Below, in pieces: positions 54,044-63,612 of a DNA stretch of 64,000 bases; the stretch's first letter is position 1; each line of letters opens with the position of its first letter. Under the pieces are notes generated by a model. The model was given only the letters and a program-made list of their open reading frames with translations, was not told the origin of the DNA and searched no databases. The stretch is from Pseudarthrobacter sp. NS4 (GTDB lineage Bacteria; Actinomycetota; Actinomycetes; Actinomycetales; Micrococcaceae): NCBI RefSeq assembly GCF_024758005.1, contig NZ_CP103288.1, forward strand, positions 3,100,001-3,164,000, given 5' to 3'. A program made the position numbers and the translations under genes.

Positions 54044-55207
54044 TTACGGAATGGAGGTGAAGGCCTTCTCCAGGTCCGCAATCAGGTCCTCCACGTCCTC
54101 GATGCCGCAGGACAGCCGGAGCAGGTTCACCGGAACGGCCAGCTCAGTACCCTTGACCGAAGCGTGCGTCATTTCCGAGGGGTAGTTCATCAGCGATTCA
54201 ATGCCGCCCAGCGACTCGGCCAGGGTGAACACGGCAGTGGACTCCGCAACCTTCCGGGCAGCCGCCTCGCCGCCCTTGAACTGCACGGAAACCATGCCGC
54301 CGAAGCTTTTCATCTGCTTCCTGGCAAGTTCATGGCCCGGGTGCGTGGGCAGGCCGGGGTACAGGACCGCCTCCACCTCGGGGCGTTCCAGCAGCCATTC
54401 GGCTACAGCCTGGCCGTTGAGGCTGTGCCGGTCCATGCGCACACCCAGGGTCTTGAGGCCGCGGGTGGTGAGGAAGGCGTCCATCGGACCGGACACCGCA
54501 CCGACGGCGAACTGCACAAAACCGATCTTCTCAGCCAGTTCGGCGTCCTTGACCACAACGGCACCGCCCACCACGTCGGAATGCCCGCCGATGTATTTGG
54601 TCGTCGAGTGGACCACGACGTCGGCACCCAGGGCGAGCGGGGTCTGCAGGTAGGGGGAAGCGAAGGTGTTGTCCACCACCAGGAGGGCACCGGCGTCGTG
54701 CGCGATGTCCGCGAGGGCTGCGATGTCGGTGATCTTCATCAGCGGGTTGGAGGGCGTTTCCACCCAGACGAAGCGGGTCTTGTTGGCAGCGACCGCTTTT
54801 TGGACGCTGTCCAGGTCTGCCATGTCCACCGGGCTGTTGCCGATCCCCCAGTCACCCAGGACCCGGCTGATCAGCCGGTAGGTCCCGCCATAGGCGTCGT
54901 TTCCCAGGACGATGTGGTCCCCGGGCCGGGCCAGCGCGCGGATGAGGGAATCCTCGGCTGCCAGTCCGGAGCTGAAGCTGTAGGCGTGGGTCCCCAGTTC
55001 CAACGCGGCGAGCTGTTCCTGCAGCGCGTCCCGGGTGGGATTGCCGCCGCGGCCGTACTCATAGCCGTCGCGGAGCCCGCCGATGCCGTCCTGGGCGTAG
55101 GTGGAACTGAAGTGCAGGGGCGGTACCACGGCCCCGGTGCGGGGCTCGAAAGCCTGGCCGGCGTGCACGGCACGGGTGTTGAAACCTTGGTTTTCAGAGA
55201 CGGACAT
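54044..55207 (-). CDS. metB: Cystathionine gamma-synthase/gamma-lyase (MetB-type)
   Basis: 387 residues, Cys/Met-metabolism PLP family. PLP-binding K204 lies in HSTTKYIGGHSD; YGRGGNPTRDALQEQLAALE, SSGLAAEDSLIRAL and the C-terminal SLGGIESLMNYPSEMTHASV are typical. In actinobacteria this enzyme often works as cystathionine gamma-lyase or bifunctionally. It is downstream of cystathionine beta-synthase, so the pair gives reverse transsulfuration from homocysteine to cysteine. The start has AAGGAG five bases upstream. Confidence 0.93.
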   Translation of the reverse strand: MSVSENQGFNTRAVHAGQAFEPRTGAVVPPLHFSSTYAQDGIGGLRDGYEYGRGGNPTRDALQEQLAALELGTHAYSFSSGLAAEDSLIRALARPGDHIVLGNDAYGGTYRLISRVLGDWGIGNSPVDMADLDSVQKAVAANKTRFVWVETPSNPLMKITDIAALADIAHDAGALLVVDNTFASPYLQTPLALGADVVVHSTTKYIGGHSDVVGGAVVVKDAELAEKIGFVQFAVGAVSGPMDAFLTTRGLKTLGVRMDRHSLNGQAVAEWLLERPEVEAVLYPGLPTHPGHELARKQMKSFGGMVSVQFKGGEAAARKVAESTAVFTLAESLGGIESLMNYPSEMTHASVKGTELAVPVNLLRLSCGIEDVEDLIADLEKAFTSIP

Positions 55208-55234
55208 GATGCTCCTTAATCTGGGGGAAGCCGT

Positions 55235-56620
55235 TCAGTTGCTGAGGTAGGCCAGCAGGTCGTGCCGGGTAAGGATGCCCACCGGGGCGCCCACAAACGT
55301 CACCATGACGGTATCCACGTCCGAGAGCAGCTCCCTGGCTGCGGAGATGGTTTCCAGCGATCCGATGACGGGCAGCTTGGGACCCATGTGTTCGGAAATC
55401 TTGTCCGTCAGCCTGGCTTCGCCGCGGAACAGTTTGGCCGTGAGGGTGCGCTCATCCACGGCTCCCAGGACCTCGCCCATGACCACCGGAGGCTCCTGCG
55501 ACAGGACCGGGATGTGGCTGACGCCGAACTCGTTCATGATGTTGATGACATCGCGGACGGACTCGTTCGGGTGGATATGCACCAGGTCCGGGAGTTCGCC
55601 GTTCTTGGACTTGATGACCTCACCCACGGACGTCTCCTCGCCGCCGGAGAGGAAGCCATAGGAACGCATCCACTGGTCGTTGAAGATCTTGGCCAGGTAG
55701 CCGCGGCCGGAGTCGGGCAGGATGACGACGACGACGGCACTTTCCGGCAGGTCCTGCGCGGCCTGCAGCGCTGCCACCACCGCCATGCCGGACGAGCCGC
55801 CCACCAGCAGTCCCTCTTCACGGGCAAGCCGGCGCGTCATGGCGAAGGAGTCTCCGTCGTTGACGGCGATCACCTGGTCCGGGACGGACTTGTCGTAGTT
55901 CGCGGGCCACATGTCCTCCCCCACGCCTTCCACAAAGTACGGACGCCCCGTGCCGCCTGAGTACACCGAACCTTCCGGATCCGCGCCGATGATCCGGACC
56001 GTGCCGCCGTCGGACTCCGGCCGGTCAGCCGATACCTCCTTGAGGTAGCGGCCCGTGCCGGTGATGGTGCCGCCCGTGCCGGCGCCGATGACGCAGTGGG
56101 TGACCTTGCCGTCAGTGTCGCGCCAGATTTCCGGGCCGGTGGTCCGGTAGTGGCTGCCGGGGGCGGCAGGGTTGGAAAACTGGTCAGGCTTGTACGCGCC
56201 GGGGGTTTCGCGGACGATCCGGTCGGAGACGCCGTAGTAGCTTTGCGGGCTGTCCGGGGGCACTGCCGTGGGTGTCACCACCACTTCGGCGCCGTAGGCC
56301 TGCAGCACTGCGCGCTTGTCCTCACCCACCTTGTCCGGGACCACGAACACGCACTTGTAGCCCTTTTGCTGGGCCACCAGGGCCAGACCGACGCCGGTGT
56401 TGCCGGACGTGGGTTCCACAATGGTGCCGCCGGGCTGCAGTTTGCCCTCCCGTTCGGCCTCCTCGATCATCTGGGCCGCGATACGGTCCTTGATGGATCC
56501 GCCCGGGTTCAGGTACTCCAGTTTGACCAGGACGGTGGCCTTGATGCCCTCGGTCACGTGGTTGAGTTTGATGAGCGGGGTATTGCCGATGAGGTCCAGA
56601 ATGGACTGGGCGTACTTCAT
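55235..56620 (-). CDS. cbs: Cystathionine beta-synthase
   Basis: 461 residues from ATG 56620 (MKYAQSILDLIGNTPLIKLN). The PLP lysine is K44 in NPGGSIKDRIA; EPTSGNTGVGLALVAQQKGY is the phosphate/substrate loop. Two C-terminal CBS domains (about 335-460) may bind adenosyl compounds for control. It condenses serine and homocysteine to cystathionine. It is 27 bp upstream of metB and forms an operon with it. Confidence 0.94.
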   Translation of the reverse strand: MKYAQSILDLIGNTPLIKLNHVTEGIKATVLVKLEYLNPGGSIKDRIAAQMIEEAEREGKLQPGGTIVEPTSGNTGVGLALVAQQKGYKCVFVVPDKVGEDKRAVLQAYGAEVVVTPTAVPPDSPQSYYGVSDRIVRETPGAYKPDQFSNPAAPGSHYRTTGPEIWRDTDGKVTHCVIGAGTGGTITGTGRYLKEVSADRPESDGGTVRIIGADPEGSVYSGGTGRPYFVEGVGEDMWPANYDKSVPDQVIAVNDGDSFAMTRRLAREEGLLVGGSSGMAVVAALQAAQDLPESAVVVVILPDSGRGYLAKIFNDQWMRSYGFLSGGEETSVGEVIKSKNGELPDLVHIHPNESVRDVINIMNEFGVSHIPVLSQEPPVVMGEVLGAVDERTLTAKLFRGEARLTDKISEHMGPKLPVIGSLETISAARELLSDVDTVMVTFVGAPVGILTRHDLLAYLSN

Positions 56621-56661
56621 AGGTACTAAGCTACCGCTTACTGCCCGCGGGCCCGCCCCGC

Positions 56662-57057
56662 CTACTCCGCCTGCTCGGGGGGAAGGTTCTCCCACAGGCC
56701 CATCACATTTCCCTCGGTGTCCTTGAAGTATGCGAAGGAACCCATTCCCGGGATGGTTTCCTTGGGTTTCACCACGGCCCCGCCCAGCGACTCCACGGTC
56801 TGCAGCGTGGCGTTGATGTCCGGCACGTCCACGGTGATGACCGGGTTCCTGAGGTCCGGTTCCCTGGCCATCATGCCGCCGTTGATCGCGCCTGCTTCCG
56901 TGGGCTGCCCGGTGGATTCATCCATCGGGGTGGTGACCACCATGTTGTAGTCCATGCCGGGGACGGGATCGATCCGCCAGCCGAGGGCCTCCTGGTAGAA
57001 CTTCCTGGCCCGCTCCTGGTTATCAGCGGGGATTTCGAAATGTACTACTCCACCCAT
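56662..57057 (-). CDS. VOC-family (glyoxalase-like) protein
   Basis: 131 residues from ATG 57057 (MGGVVHFEIPADN). Paired beta-alpha-beta-beta-beta modules: VVHFEIPADNQERARKFYQE and NPVITVDVPDINATLQTVES, ending KDTEGNVMGLWE. This matches the glyoxalase/bleomycin-resistance/extradiol superfamily (PhnB/YaeR-like predicted enzyme). The substrate is unknown. It lies 41 bp upstream of cbs. Confidence 0.88.
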   Translation of the reverse strand: MGGVVHFEIPADNQERARKFYQEALGWRIDPVPGMDYNMVVTTPMDESTGQPTEAGAINGGMMAREPDLRNPVITVDVPDINATLQTVESLGGAVVKPKETIPGMGSFAYFKDTEGNVMGLWENLPPEQAE

Positions 57058-57210
57058 TGCGCCCACCTTGCCCTTCGGTGTTCCGGCGCGGCCTTTCCGC
57101 GCCACACGGTGGAGTCTAGTCCGGGGCAGTGCGTTGTATAAGGGTGTTTTTCCTGCCGCACGGCGCACCTCCGGGCAGCGTTGTCAGCCCCGCGTGGGAC
57201 GATGGAGGAC

Positions 57211-58218
57211 ATGACCATCGCAGAGGCACCTCCCCGGCTGGCGGCTGCCGCTGACGTGTCCCTGCGCTGGTATCCCGGGGGTCCGTACAACCTGGGCAGC
57301 ACCCTTAGGCCGCTCCTGCGCGGCAACAGCGATCCGTCGTTCAGCCTCCAGGGTGATGTTGTGTGGCATGCGTTTACGACGGCGGAGGGGCCGGTGACGC
57401 TTCGGCTCAGCGCGGCGGGCGGCAGCGCAGGAGCCACTGGGCCCGGTGCCATGGTTGAGCCCTTCGTCGACGTCCAGGCCTGGGGTCCTGGTGCCGCGGC
57501 GGCAGTAACGGCGGCGCCGCGGCTCCTGGGAGCTCACGACGACTGGCGGGCCTTTGATGAGCCGGCCTTCCACGCCACCCTCCCGCGGATTGTCCGGGAG
57601 GCACGACGGCGGAGCCTGACGCTGCGCCTCCCTGCCAGCGGCCGCGTGGTGGACCAGCTGGTGCCCATCATCCTCGAGCAGAAGGTGACGGTGATCGAGG
57701 CGCGGCGGGCCTACCGGTACCTGCTGCACCGGTATGGAACACCGGCTCCCCTGGCAGGCACCTCCACGCCGCCGGGCCTGGTGGTGGGTCCCACGGCGGC
57801 TCAGTGGCTGCAGATCCCCAGCTGGGAGTGGCATAAGGCCGGTGTTGGACCCCAACGCTCGTCAACCGTCATGCGCGCGCTGCGCTCCGCCGCCGCGCTT
57901 GAACGCCTGGCATCACTGCCGGCCCTTGAGGCTGCCGCAAAGATGCAGGTTATCCCCGGCATCGGCATCTGGACTGCCGCCGAGGTGGTGCAGCGGACAC
58001 ACGGCTGCCCGGACTCCATCTCGGTGGGTGACTACCACCTGGCCGCGTATGTGGGGGCGGCGCTCACCGGCCGCCGGACCGACGACGCCGGCATGCTCCG
58101 GCTGCTGGAACCGTGGAAGGGGCAGCGGCAGCGTGTGGTCCGGATGATTCAGAGCAGCGGTTTCCGCAAACCCACTTTCGGCCCGCGGATGACCATCCAG
58201 GACCACCGCCGGCATTGA
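57211..58218 (+). CDS. AlkA-like DNA-3-methyladenine glycosylase (HhH-GPD)
   Basis: 335 residues from ATG 57211; ATG 57202 and TTG 57181 in the same frame are alternatives because GGAGGAC lies very close. The helix-hairpin-helix QVIPGIGIWTAAEVVQRTHG is followed by DSISVGDYHLAAYVG with the catalytic Asp. The N-terminal part is AlkA-like. It excises alkylated bases. It is divergent from the VOC gene. With the AlkZ-like gene at 23404 it is a second repair glycosylase in the window. Confidence 0.88.
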   Translation: MTIAEAPPRLAAAADVSLRWYPGGPYNLGSTLRPLLRGNSDPSFSLQGDVVWHAFTTAEGPVTLRLSAAGGSAGATGPGAMVEPFVDVQAWGPGAAAAVTAAPRLLGAHDDWRAFDEPAFHATLPRIVREARRRSLTLRLPASGRVVDQLVPIILEQKVTVIEARRAYRYLLHRYGTPAPLAGTSTPPGLVVGPTAAQWLQIPSWEWHKAGVGPQRSSTVMRALRSAAALERLASLPALEAAAKMQVIPGIGIWTAAEVVQRTHGCPDSISVGDYHLAAYVGAALTGRRTDDAGMLRLLEPWKGQRQRVVRMIQSSGFRKPTFGPRMTIQDHRRH

Positions 58219-58237
58219 CCTGGCCGCAACACCGGGG

Positions 58238-59917
58238 TCACAGCCCCAGCCGCGCCACGGCTTCCTCGCGCATTTCCACCTTCCGGACCTTGCCGGAGAC
58301 GGTCATCGGGAAGCTGTCCCGGACCTCCACGTAGCGCGGAATCTTGTAGTGCGCCAGATGCCCCCGGCAGAAGTCGGCAATGGCATCGGAGCCGAGGTGT
58401 TCCGCCCCGGGATTGAGAATGATGCAGGCCATCAGCTCCTCGCCATACTTTTCGTCCGGAACCCCGATCACCTGCACGTCCTGGATGGCCGGATGGGTGT
58501 AGAGGAACTCCTCGATTTCCCGCGGGTAGATGTTCTCGCCGCCCCTGACCACCATGTCCTTGATCCGGCCTTCAATAACCACGTACCCGTCGTCGTCCAT
58601 TCGGGCCAGGTCACCGGTGTGCATCCAGCCGTCACCGTCAATGGCTTCCGCGGTCTTTTCCGGCTGGTTCCAGTACCCGGCCATGACCGCATAGCCGCGC
58701 GTGCACAGCTCACCGATCCGGCCCCGTTCCAGGACCTCACCGGAGCCGGGGTCAATGATCTTGCTTTCAAGGTGCGGCATGGTGCGGCCCACGGTCTCTG
58801 TCCGGTGCTGCAGGGTGTCCCCCAGACGGGTCATGGTGGACACCGGCGACGTTTCGGTCATGCCGTAGCAGATTGCCACGTCCTTCATGTTCATTCCGGA
58901 AATGACCCGGTCCATCACCTCAATGGGGCACACCGAGCCGGCCATCACGCCGGTACGGAGGGTGGACACGTCGTAGGAGGCGAAATCCGGCAGGGCGAGC
59001 TCGGCGATGAACATCGTGGGGACGCCGTACAGGGACGTGCCGCCGAAGTCCTGCACCGCCTCCAACGCAGCCGCGGCCGAGAATCCCCGGCTGGGAATGA
59101 TGGTTGCCGCGCCGTGGCTGAGCGCGTTCAGGTTGCCAATCACCATGCCGAAGCAGTGGTAGAACGGCACCGGGATCACCACGCGGTCATGCTCGGTGTA
59201 GCCCAGCAGTTCCCCGACGGCGAAGCCGTTATTGAGGATGTTGTGGTGCGTCAGCGTGGCGCCCTTCGGGAACCCCGTGGTTCCGGAGGTGTACTGCAGG
59301 TTGACGGGATCATGCGGGCTGATTTCCGCCATGCGTGCCCGCAACGCGGAATGCCCGACGCTGTCAGCCAGCTTGAGCAGTTCGGCGTAGGTCAGTTCCG
59401 CGTCGCTGAGCGGGGGGACACCGCCGTCGGGCCCTTCCCCGCCCGGCGTCGGAAGGAACACGAGCCCGCGGAGGTCCGGGCATTCGGCGAGCGCACGGCG
59501 GGCCATGCCCACGTAGTCGCTGTTCCGGTCCGACGGCGCCGTGACCAGCATCCGCATGCCGTTCTGCTTCACCACGAATTCCAGTTCGTGGCTGCGGTAG
59601 GCCGGGTTGACGTTGACCAGGATGGCGCCGGTCTTGGCCGTGGCAAACTGCAGCAGCGTCCATTCGGCACAGTTGGGGCTCCAGATTCCCACCCGGTCCC
59701 CCTTTGCCACGCCCAGGGCGAGAAGCGCACGGGCCAGCCGGTCGACGTCGTCGTTCATCTTGGTGTAGCTCCAGCGCCGGGCGTCCGCGCCCGGAACCGG
59801 CCCCGCCTCGATCAGGGCGTCATGGTACGGAAACCTGGCCACCACCCGCTCAAAATTCCCGCCGATGGTTTCCTCGAGCAGCGGAACGTCAGTGTCCCCG
59901 GCTGTATATGCGCGCAT
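58238..59917 (-). CDS. AMP-binding acyl-CoA synthetase (FadD-like)
   Basis: 559 residues from ATG 59917 (MRAYTAGDTDVPLLEETIG). Adenylate-forming enzyme activating a carboxylic, probably fatty, acid to its CoA ester. LQYTSGTTGFPKGATLTHHN (P-loop-like A3), YGMTETSPVSTM (A5), GWMHTGDLARMDDDGYVVIE (A7), RIKDMVVRGGENIYPREIEE (A8) and the catalytic Lys in MTVSGKVRKVEM (A10) are intact. Convergent with the AlkA-like gene and divergent from a small monooxygenase gene. Confidence 0.92.
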   Translation of the reverse strand: MRAYTAGDTDVPLLEETIGGNFERVVARFPYHDALIEAGPVPGADARRWSYTKMNDDVDRLARALLALGVAKGDRVGIWSPNCAEWTLLQFATAKTGAILVNVNPAYRSHELEFVVKQNGMRMLVTAPSDRNSDYVGMARRALAECPDLRGLVFLPTPGGEGPDGGVPPLSDAELTYAELLKLADSVGHSALRARMAEISPHDPVNLQYTSGTTGFPKGATLTHHNILNNGFAVGELLGYTEHDRVVIPVPFYHCFGMVIGNLNALSHGAATIIPSRGFSAAAALEAVQDFGGTSLYGVPTMFIAELALPDFASYDVSTLRTGVMAGSVCPIEVMDRVISGMNMKDVAICYGMTETSPVSTMTRLGDTLQHRTETVGRTMPHLESKIIDPGSGEVLERGRIGELCTRGYAVMAGYWNQPEKTAEAIDGDGWMHTGDLARMDDDGYVVIEGRIKDMVVRGGENIYPREIEEFLYTHPAIQDVQVIGVPDEKYGEELMACIILNPGAEHLGSDAIADFCRGHLAHYKIPRYVEVRDSFPMTVSGKVRKVEMREEAVARLGL

Positions 59918-60015
59918 GATGGCACGGTACCAACAGGTCAGGGGCAAAAGAAGCATCGGGGCAGGCCCGGTGCAACAGAGCTGAAGCAGGGACCGCGGCC
60001 GGTATTGTGAAATCC

Positions 60016-60294
60016 ATGAGTGCACCCATCGACCTGCAGGCAACGTTCATCCCCAACGACGGCGAGTTTTTCCGAGTAAAGCTGGCTTTGGAAATCGCCA
60101 TCGACGAGGTGGTGAACGAGCCGGGCTGCATCCGCTATGAACTGACGGAAGCCACCGAGGAGAAGCTGGTCCTGACCGAGCAGTGGGCCTCCGAAGAGGA
60201 CCTGGCCAAGCACTCCAAGGGGATCGCCGTGCAGGACCTGAACGAATCGTTGAGCGCCCTGCTCGCCGAGCCCGTCAAGGTTGAACGGATCTGA
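60016..60294 (+). CDS. ABM-domain protein (quinol monooxygenase-like)
   Basis: 92 residues from ATG 60016 (MSAPIDLQATF); ATG 60007 is in the same frame. A ferredoxin-like antibiotic biosynthesis monooxygenase fold: IDEVVNEPGCIRYELTEATE and LVLTEQWASEEDLAKHSKG are the family segments seen in YgiN. It may act on quinols without cofactor, but many members are untested. A terminator follows. Confidence 0.85.
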   Translation: MSAPIDLQATFIPNDGEFFRVKLALEIAIDEVVNEPGCIRYELTEATEEKLVLTEQWASEEDLAKHSKGIAVQDLNESLSALLAEPVKVERI

Positions 60295-60310
60295 AGCTGC
60301 CTTAAGCAAG

Positions 60311-60345
60311 AAATGCGGGACCTCCCACTGGGAGGTCCCGCATTT
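60311..60345. terminator. Bidirectional intrinsic terminator
   Basis: A perfect 16-bp stem (60311-60326 with 60330-60345) with a 3-base loop, ending AAA/TTT on the two sides. It serves the convergent ABM and thioredoxin genes. Confidence 0.93.
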
Positions 60346-60360
60346 AATGTTGACAAAGGG

Positions 60361-60783
60361 TTAGGCCTCCGGGATCTGGGAGCCGTCCTGCGGCCCCGCC
60401 GGCTTGTCGGCAGCTGAAGCTTCCTCCCTCTGCCGTGCCACGTGGGCGTGGACTTCCTCCATGTCCAGTGCCTTCACCGCATCCACTACCTGTTCCAGCT
60501 GCTGCGCGTTCAACGCGCCCGGCTGCGAGAACACCAGCACCTTTTCGCGGAAAGCCATCAGTGTGGGGATGGACGAGATGCCGGCCTCCGCGGCGAGCTG
60601 CTGCTCAGCCTCCGTGTCCACCTTGGTGAAGAGGACATCGGGGTGCTTCTCGGAAACAGCGGAGTAGGTGGGGCCGAACTGCTTGCAGGGACCGCACCAT
60701 TCTGCCCAGAAATCGATCAGGACAATGTCGTTGCCCTCAATGGTTGACGCGAACTGTTCACCGGTGATGTCAAGGGTAGCCAT
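60361..60783 (-). CDS. trxA: Thioredoxin
   Basis: 140 residues with the active site FWAEWCGPCKQF (Cys30, Cys33) and the cis-Pro loop SIPTLMAFRE. The fold ends near residue 106; the remaining 34 residues are a polar, charged tail unusual for TrxA but frequent in Micrococcaceae. It reduces protein disulfides in the cytosol, and here may also serve mycothiol-linked systems. No reductase is adjacent. Confidence 0.93.
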   Translation of the reverse strand: MATLDITGEQFASTIEGNDIVLIDFWAEWCGPCKQFGPTYSAVSEKHPDVLFTKVDTEAEQQLAAEAGISSIPTLMAFREKVLVFSQPGALNAQQLEQVVDAVKALDMEEVHAHVARQREEASAADKPAGPQDGSQIPEA

Positions 60784-60905
60784 GTGTCAACGGTACGCGG
60801 ATTGCCCTGCCGTGTCGTGGCGGGAGGCACCATGTTCGCTCCACGCGTCATCGGGAATAACACCGTCCCGCCCATAAACGAAGGCCGACGTCGGAACCTG
60901 GCGGA

Positions 60906-61460
60906 TCAGGCGTTGGTCTCCCAAAGGTGCGGGGCCGGTGTCCGGCTGCCGGGCAGGGCGCTGTCTGCCCGCCAGGCGTGGATCCAGTCCGGGAGGACCA
61001 GCTCCGCCGGGGGCTGGCCGAACTCCAGCAGGATCTCCTCCTGGCTGACCGGCCCGGTCCTGGTGACCAGCCGGGTGGCGATGTATGCACGCGCGTAAAT
61101 CTCGCCGTCGGCCACCATCCGCTGTTCGAAGTAGATGGCCTTGGCGTCCAACCCGATGATGCGGGTCTCGATGGTGTAGTGCTGCCACAGCTGCAGGGAT
61201 TTCCGAAAGGCGATAGTTTCAGCGGAAACCACCGGTCCCCAGCCGCGCCGGCGCATCCGCTTCCACACCCCGCTGCGGACCATTAGGTCGAACCGGCCCA
61301 GGTCCATCAGCGACAGGTACATGCCGTTGTTGACGTGCATGGCGATGTCGATGTCAGTGGGCAGGACACGCAGGGGCAGCGAGGAACTGTCCCACACCGT
61401 GAGCGGCTGCCGGCGCGCCGAACGGAACAGCATCAGTAGGGTTCTCAGGAGCAGGTGCAT
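60906..61460 (-). CDS. Hot-dog thioesterase family protein
   Basis: 184 residues. A basic, hydrophobic N-terminus (LLLRTLLMLFRSARR) may bind the membrane. Then the fold: LRVLPTDIDIAMHVNNGMYL (with the Asp and Asn of the active-site helix region), GRFDLMVRSGVWKRMRRRGW and YFEQRMVADGEIYARAYIAT. It resembles THEM6/FcoT-like acyl-CoA thioesterases. The acyl substrate is unknown. It lies 122 bp upstream of trxA. Confidence 0.85.
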   Translation of the reverse strand: MHLLLRTLLMLFRSARRQPLTVWDSSSLPLRVLPTDIDIAMHVNNGMYLSLMDLGRFDLMVRSGVWKRMRRRGWGPVVSAETIAFRKSLQLWQHYTIETRIIGLDAKAIYFEQRMVADGEIYARAYIATRLVTRTGPVSQEEILLEFGQPPAELVLPDWIHAWRADSALPGSRTPAPHLWETNA

Positions 61461-61921
61461 CCCACAATGCTACCCGCCGGTAACATAGGGCCGCGCGCAG
61501 TTCCCGGTCTCACCACTCCGCGTAGGATTTGCGTCCTGAAGGAACACCGGGCGCTGTACGACTGATGGGTTGCCGGACGGGCGCCTGGCAAGTAATCGTG
61601 CTCCCGATCCTTGAGTAGCCTGTCCGGGCACCACCAAGTACCGGCCTCAAAAATTCGGGTAACTCCTACTGGTGCCATGGCCTGTGCAGGGTTCATAGAC
61701 TCGGGATTCCTAGGACCGAAACGCAATGGCGGGGTCCTCCGGTTGGCTTCCGGAGGTTCCGCTTCCTCGCGGAGGCTCCGTATCTTCTGGGTATGCGGAT
61801 GCCTCCATCCCGCGATGCCTCCGTGGCCCCAACATCTGCCGGGCCACCGAGGCGCTGCGCCTTGCTCCGTCCTGCCGGCATGCTTGGCGTGCCTGGCCGG
61901 ACCGACTCCGATGGGCCACCC
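61461..61921. other. 461-bp leader region upstream of the LysM gene
   Basis: No convincing gene. Several GC hairpins are possible (for example around 61737-61790, CGGAGG/CCTCCG repeats). I looked for the ydaO/c-di-AMP riboswitch that often precedes actinobacterial cell-wall genes but did not find its conserved core. An untranslated regulatory leader is plausible; nothing firm can be called. Confidence 0.5.
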
Positions 61922-62962
61922 ATGAACCAGCCTTACCACACCACACCTGAAGCCGAAAGCAGAAGCTTCGCCACCGATGAACCCCGCGCCGAACTGACCA
62001 CGGGCCGGCCTGCCATCAGCAACAGGCTGTGGGCCGGCATGGCCACTGCTGCAGTCGTGGCGGCTGTAGGCGTGGGCGCCCTGGCGGCACCGCCGGCTTC
62101 CCTGGACCAGGGCAGCCTGAACCAGGGTGCGACGGCGGCAGGCCAGGTTGCAGGTGCCGCGGCACCTGCCGCAGCCGGCACCGCCGTCGATACGAACGCC
62201 CAGGCGCCTACCGGCCAGGAAGCTGCTGCCACTGTCCCGGCTGAGGAAGCCCCGGCAGCTGAAGTGCCTGCGGCTCCAGCACCGGCGCCGGTGGAACCGG
62301 CACCTGCTCCGCCGGACCCCGCCCCCGAACCTGCACCTGCACCTGCACCTGCACCTGCCGGGGACCCGAATATCTACACTGTGGTTCCGGGCGACACGGT
62401 CGGAGCCATCGCGGGCCGGCACGGGGTGGATATGAACTCAATGCTTGCGGCCAACGGCCTAAGCCCGTACAGCGTTATCGTGCCGGGCCAGACGCTCCTG
62501 CTGACAGGCCCGCCGGTGCCGGCTCCCGCCGTGGCAGCAGCACCGGCCGCCGCCCCCGCATCTGCTCCCGCACCAGCCCCCGCCCCGGCGGCAGCACCCG
62601 CTCCAGCCCCCGCCTTTGTTCCGGCTGCTCCCGCCGTCCGCACCATCTACGTGGCCGGGGCCGGCGGACAGGCAATGGTGGACGCCTGTATCGGTCCCAT
62701 TCACTACACGCCGGGCGACGGCTATTCGCTGTTCATCACCGAGCATGATTTCTGCGGCGGCTGGGCCCGCTTCTCCGGAATCGGGGTAGGGGAAACGGTG
62801 AGCATCCCGGGCTACGGGACGTACACGGTGACGGCCCGCGGCCAGGTTCCCAACCCGGGCACCACCAATGACGTGGCCAATGTGTTTGGCGGGTTCCCCC
62901 GCGCGGTCCTGCAGACCTGCATCCCGGGTACCAGCCAGATACTCCTGATCGCGCTGAACTGA
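61922..62962 (+). CDS. Secreted or anchored LysM-domain protein
   Basis: 346 residues from ATG 61922 (MNQPYHTTPEAES). A cytosolic tail of about 35 is followed by one helix (MATAAVVAAVGVGALAAP), a long Ala/Pro-rich spacer, a LysM domain at about 150-195 (YTVVPGDTVGAIAGRHGVD, VPGQTLLL), a second Ala/Pro spacer and a C-terminal domain of about 100 residues with two to three Cys (DACIGPIHYTP, HDFCGGWARF, LQTCIPGTSQ) that resembles sortase-like C-terminal regions, though no catalytic triad is evident. LysM binds peptidoglycan, so it acts at the cell wall. Confidence 0.88.
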   Translation: MNQPYHTTPEAESRSFATDEPRAELTTGRPAISNRLWAGMATAAVVAAVGVGALAAPPASLDQGSLNQGATAAGQVAGAAAPAAAGTAVDTNAQAPTGQEAAATVPAEEAPAAEVPAAPAPAPVEPAPAPPDPAPEPAPAPAPAPAGDPNIYTVVPGDTVGAIAGRHGVDMNSMLAANGLSPYSVIVPGQTLLLTGPPVPAPAVAAAPAAAPASAPAPAPAPAAAPAPAPAFVPAAPAVRTIYVAGAGGQAMVDACIGPIHYTPGDGYSLFITEHDFCGGWARFSGIGVGETVSIPGYGTYTVTARGQVPNPGTTNDVANVFGGFPRAVLQTCIPGTSQILLIALN

Positions 62963-63062
62963 TTCTGATTCCCCGGCTGGCTCCCGGGGTTCCTAAGCTT
63001 GTCCGCGGGTCCGAACCTTAAAGGACGGGATCCGCGGACAAGGCCATGTGGTCGAGTTTGCG

Positions 63063-63488
63063 TTAGACGTGATGGCGTTCTGAAATGTGTTCCACCAGTT
63101 CGCCCACGCGCTGCTCCGAGTAGTTGCGGGCAATGTCGCCCTGGCTGATGATGCCCACCATCTGGTGGTCGGCTATCACGGGGAGCCGCCGGACCTGGTA
63201 CTTTTCCATCATTTCGATGGCAGCATCAACATTGGCATCAGCCTCAATCCAGTGCGGCCGGCCCGTAGCTAGTTCGCGGGCCATCATCTGGCCGGGATCA
63301 CGGCCGGCGGCAACGCACTTGAGGACGATGTCGCGGTCGGTAATCATGCCCTTCAGCTTGCCGTCATCACCACAGATCGGCAGTGATCCGCAATCCAGGT
63401 CCATCATCATCTTCGCTGCGTCCACCAGGGACTGGTTTTCCGTGACACACCGTGCATCCGTGGTCATGAATTCACGTACAGCACTCAT
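63063..63488 (-). CDS. CBS-domain-pair protein
   Basis: 141 residues from ATG 63488 (MSAVREFMTTDARCV), with AAGGAGG seven bases upstream. Two CBS domains (about 5-60 and 72-128) with the repeated signature GMITDRDIVLKCVAAG and GIISQGDIARNYSEQR. Stand-alone CBS pairs bind adenine nucleotides or similar ligands and may sense energy state, like mycobacterial Hrp1. No effector domain is attached. Confidence 0.92.
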   Translation of the reverse strand: MSAVREFMTTDARCVTENQSLVDAAKMMMDLDCGSLPICGDDGKLKGMITDRDIVLKCVAAGRDPGQMMARELATGRPHWIEADANVDAAIEMMEKYQVRRLPVIADHQMVGIISQGDIARNYSEQRVGELVEHISERHHV

Positions 63489-63612
63489 TGAATCCTCCTT
63501 CATCGATGAATTTATCGACGCAGGGTACCGGGGCACATGCGCCGATGCTGCCAGACTACGCCGCCCCCACGGCAGTGTCGACGGCAGATTTCCGCCAGTG
63601 CCAGGGCACGAA

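Noticed and set aside
56621..56661. SAM or T-box type control upstream of cbs-metB
   Set aside because: The gap is only 41 bp and no conserved riboswitch element is visible.
61461..61921. ydaO (c-di-AMP) riboswitch before the LysM gene
   Set aside because: The conserved core segments of that riboswitch could not be found; only generic GC hairpins are present.
61445..62422. Arg/Cys-rich minus-strand ORF over the LysM gene
   Set aside because: Composition is that of a reverse-complement frame of GC-rich Ala/Pro codons; no start context or domain.
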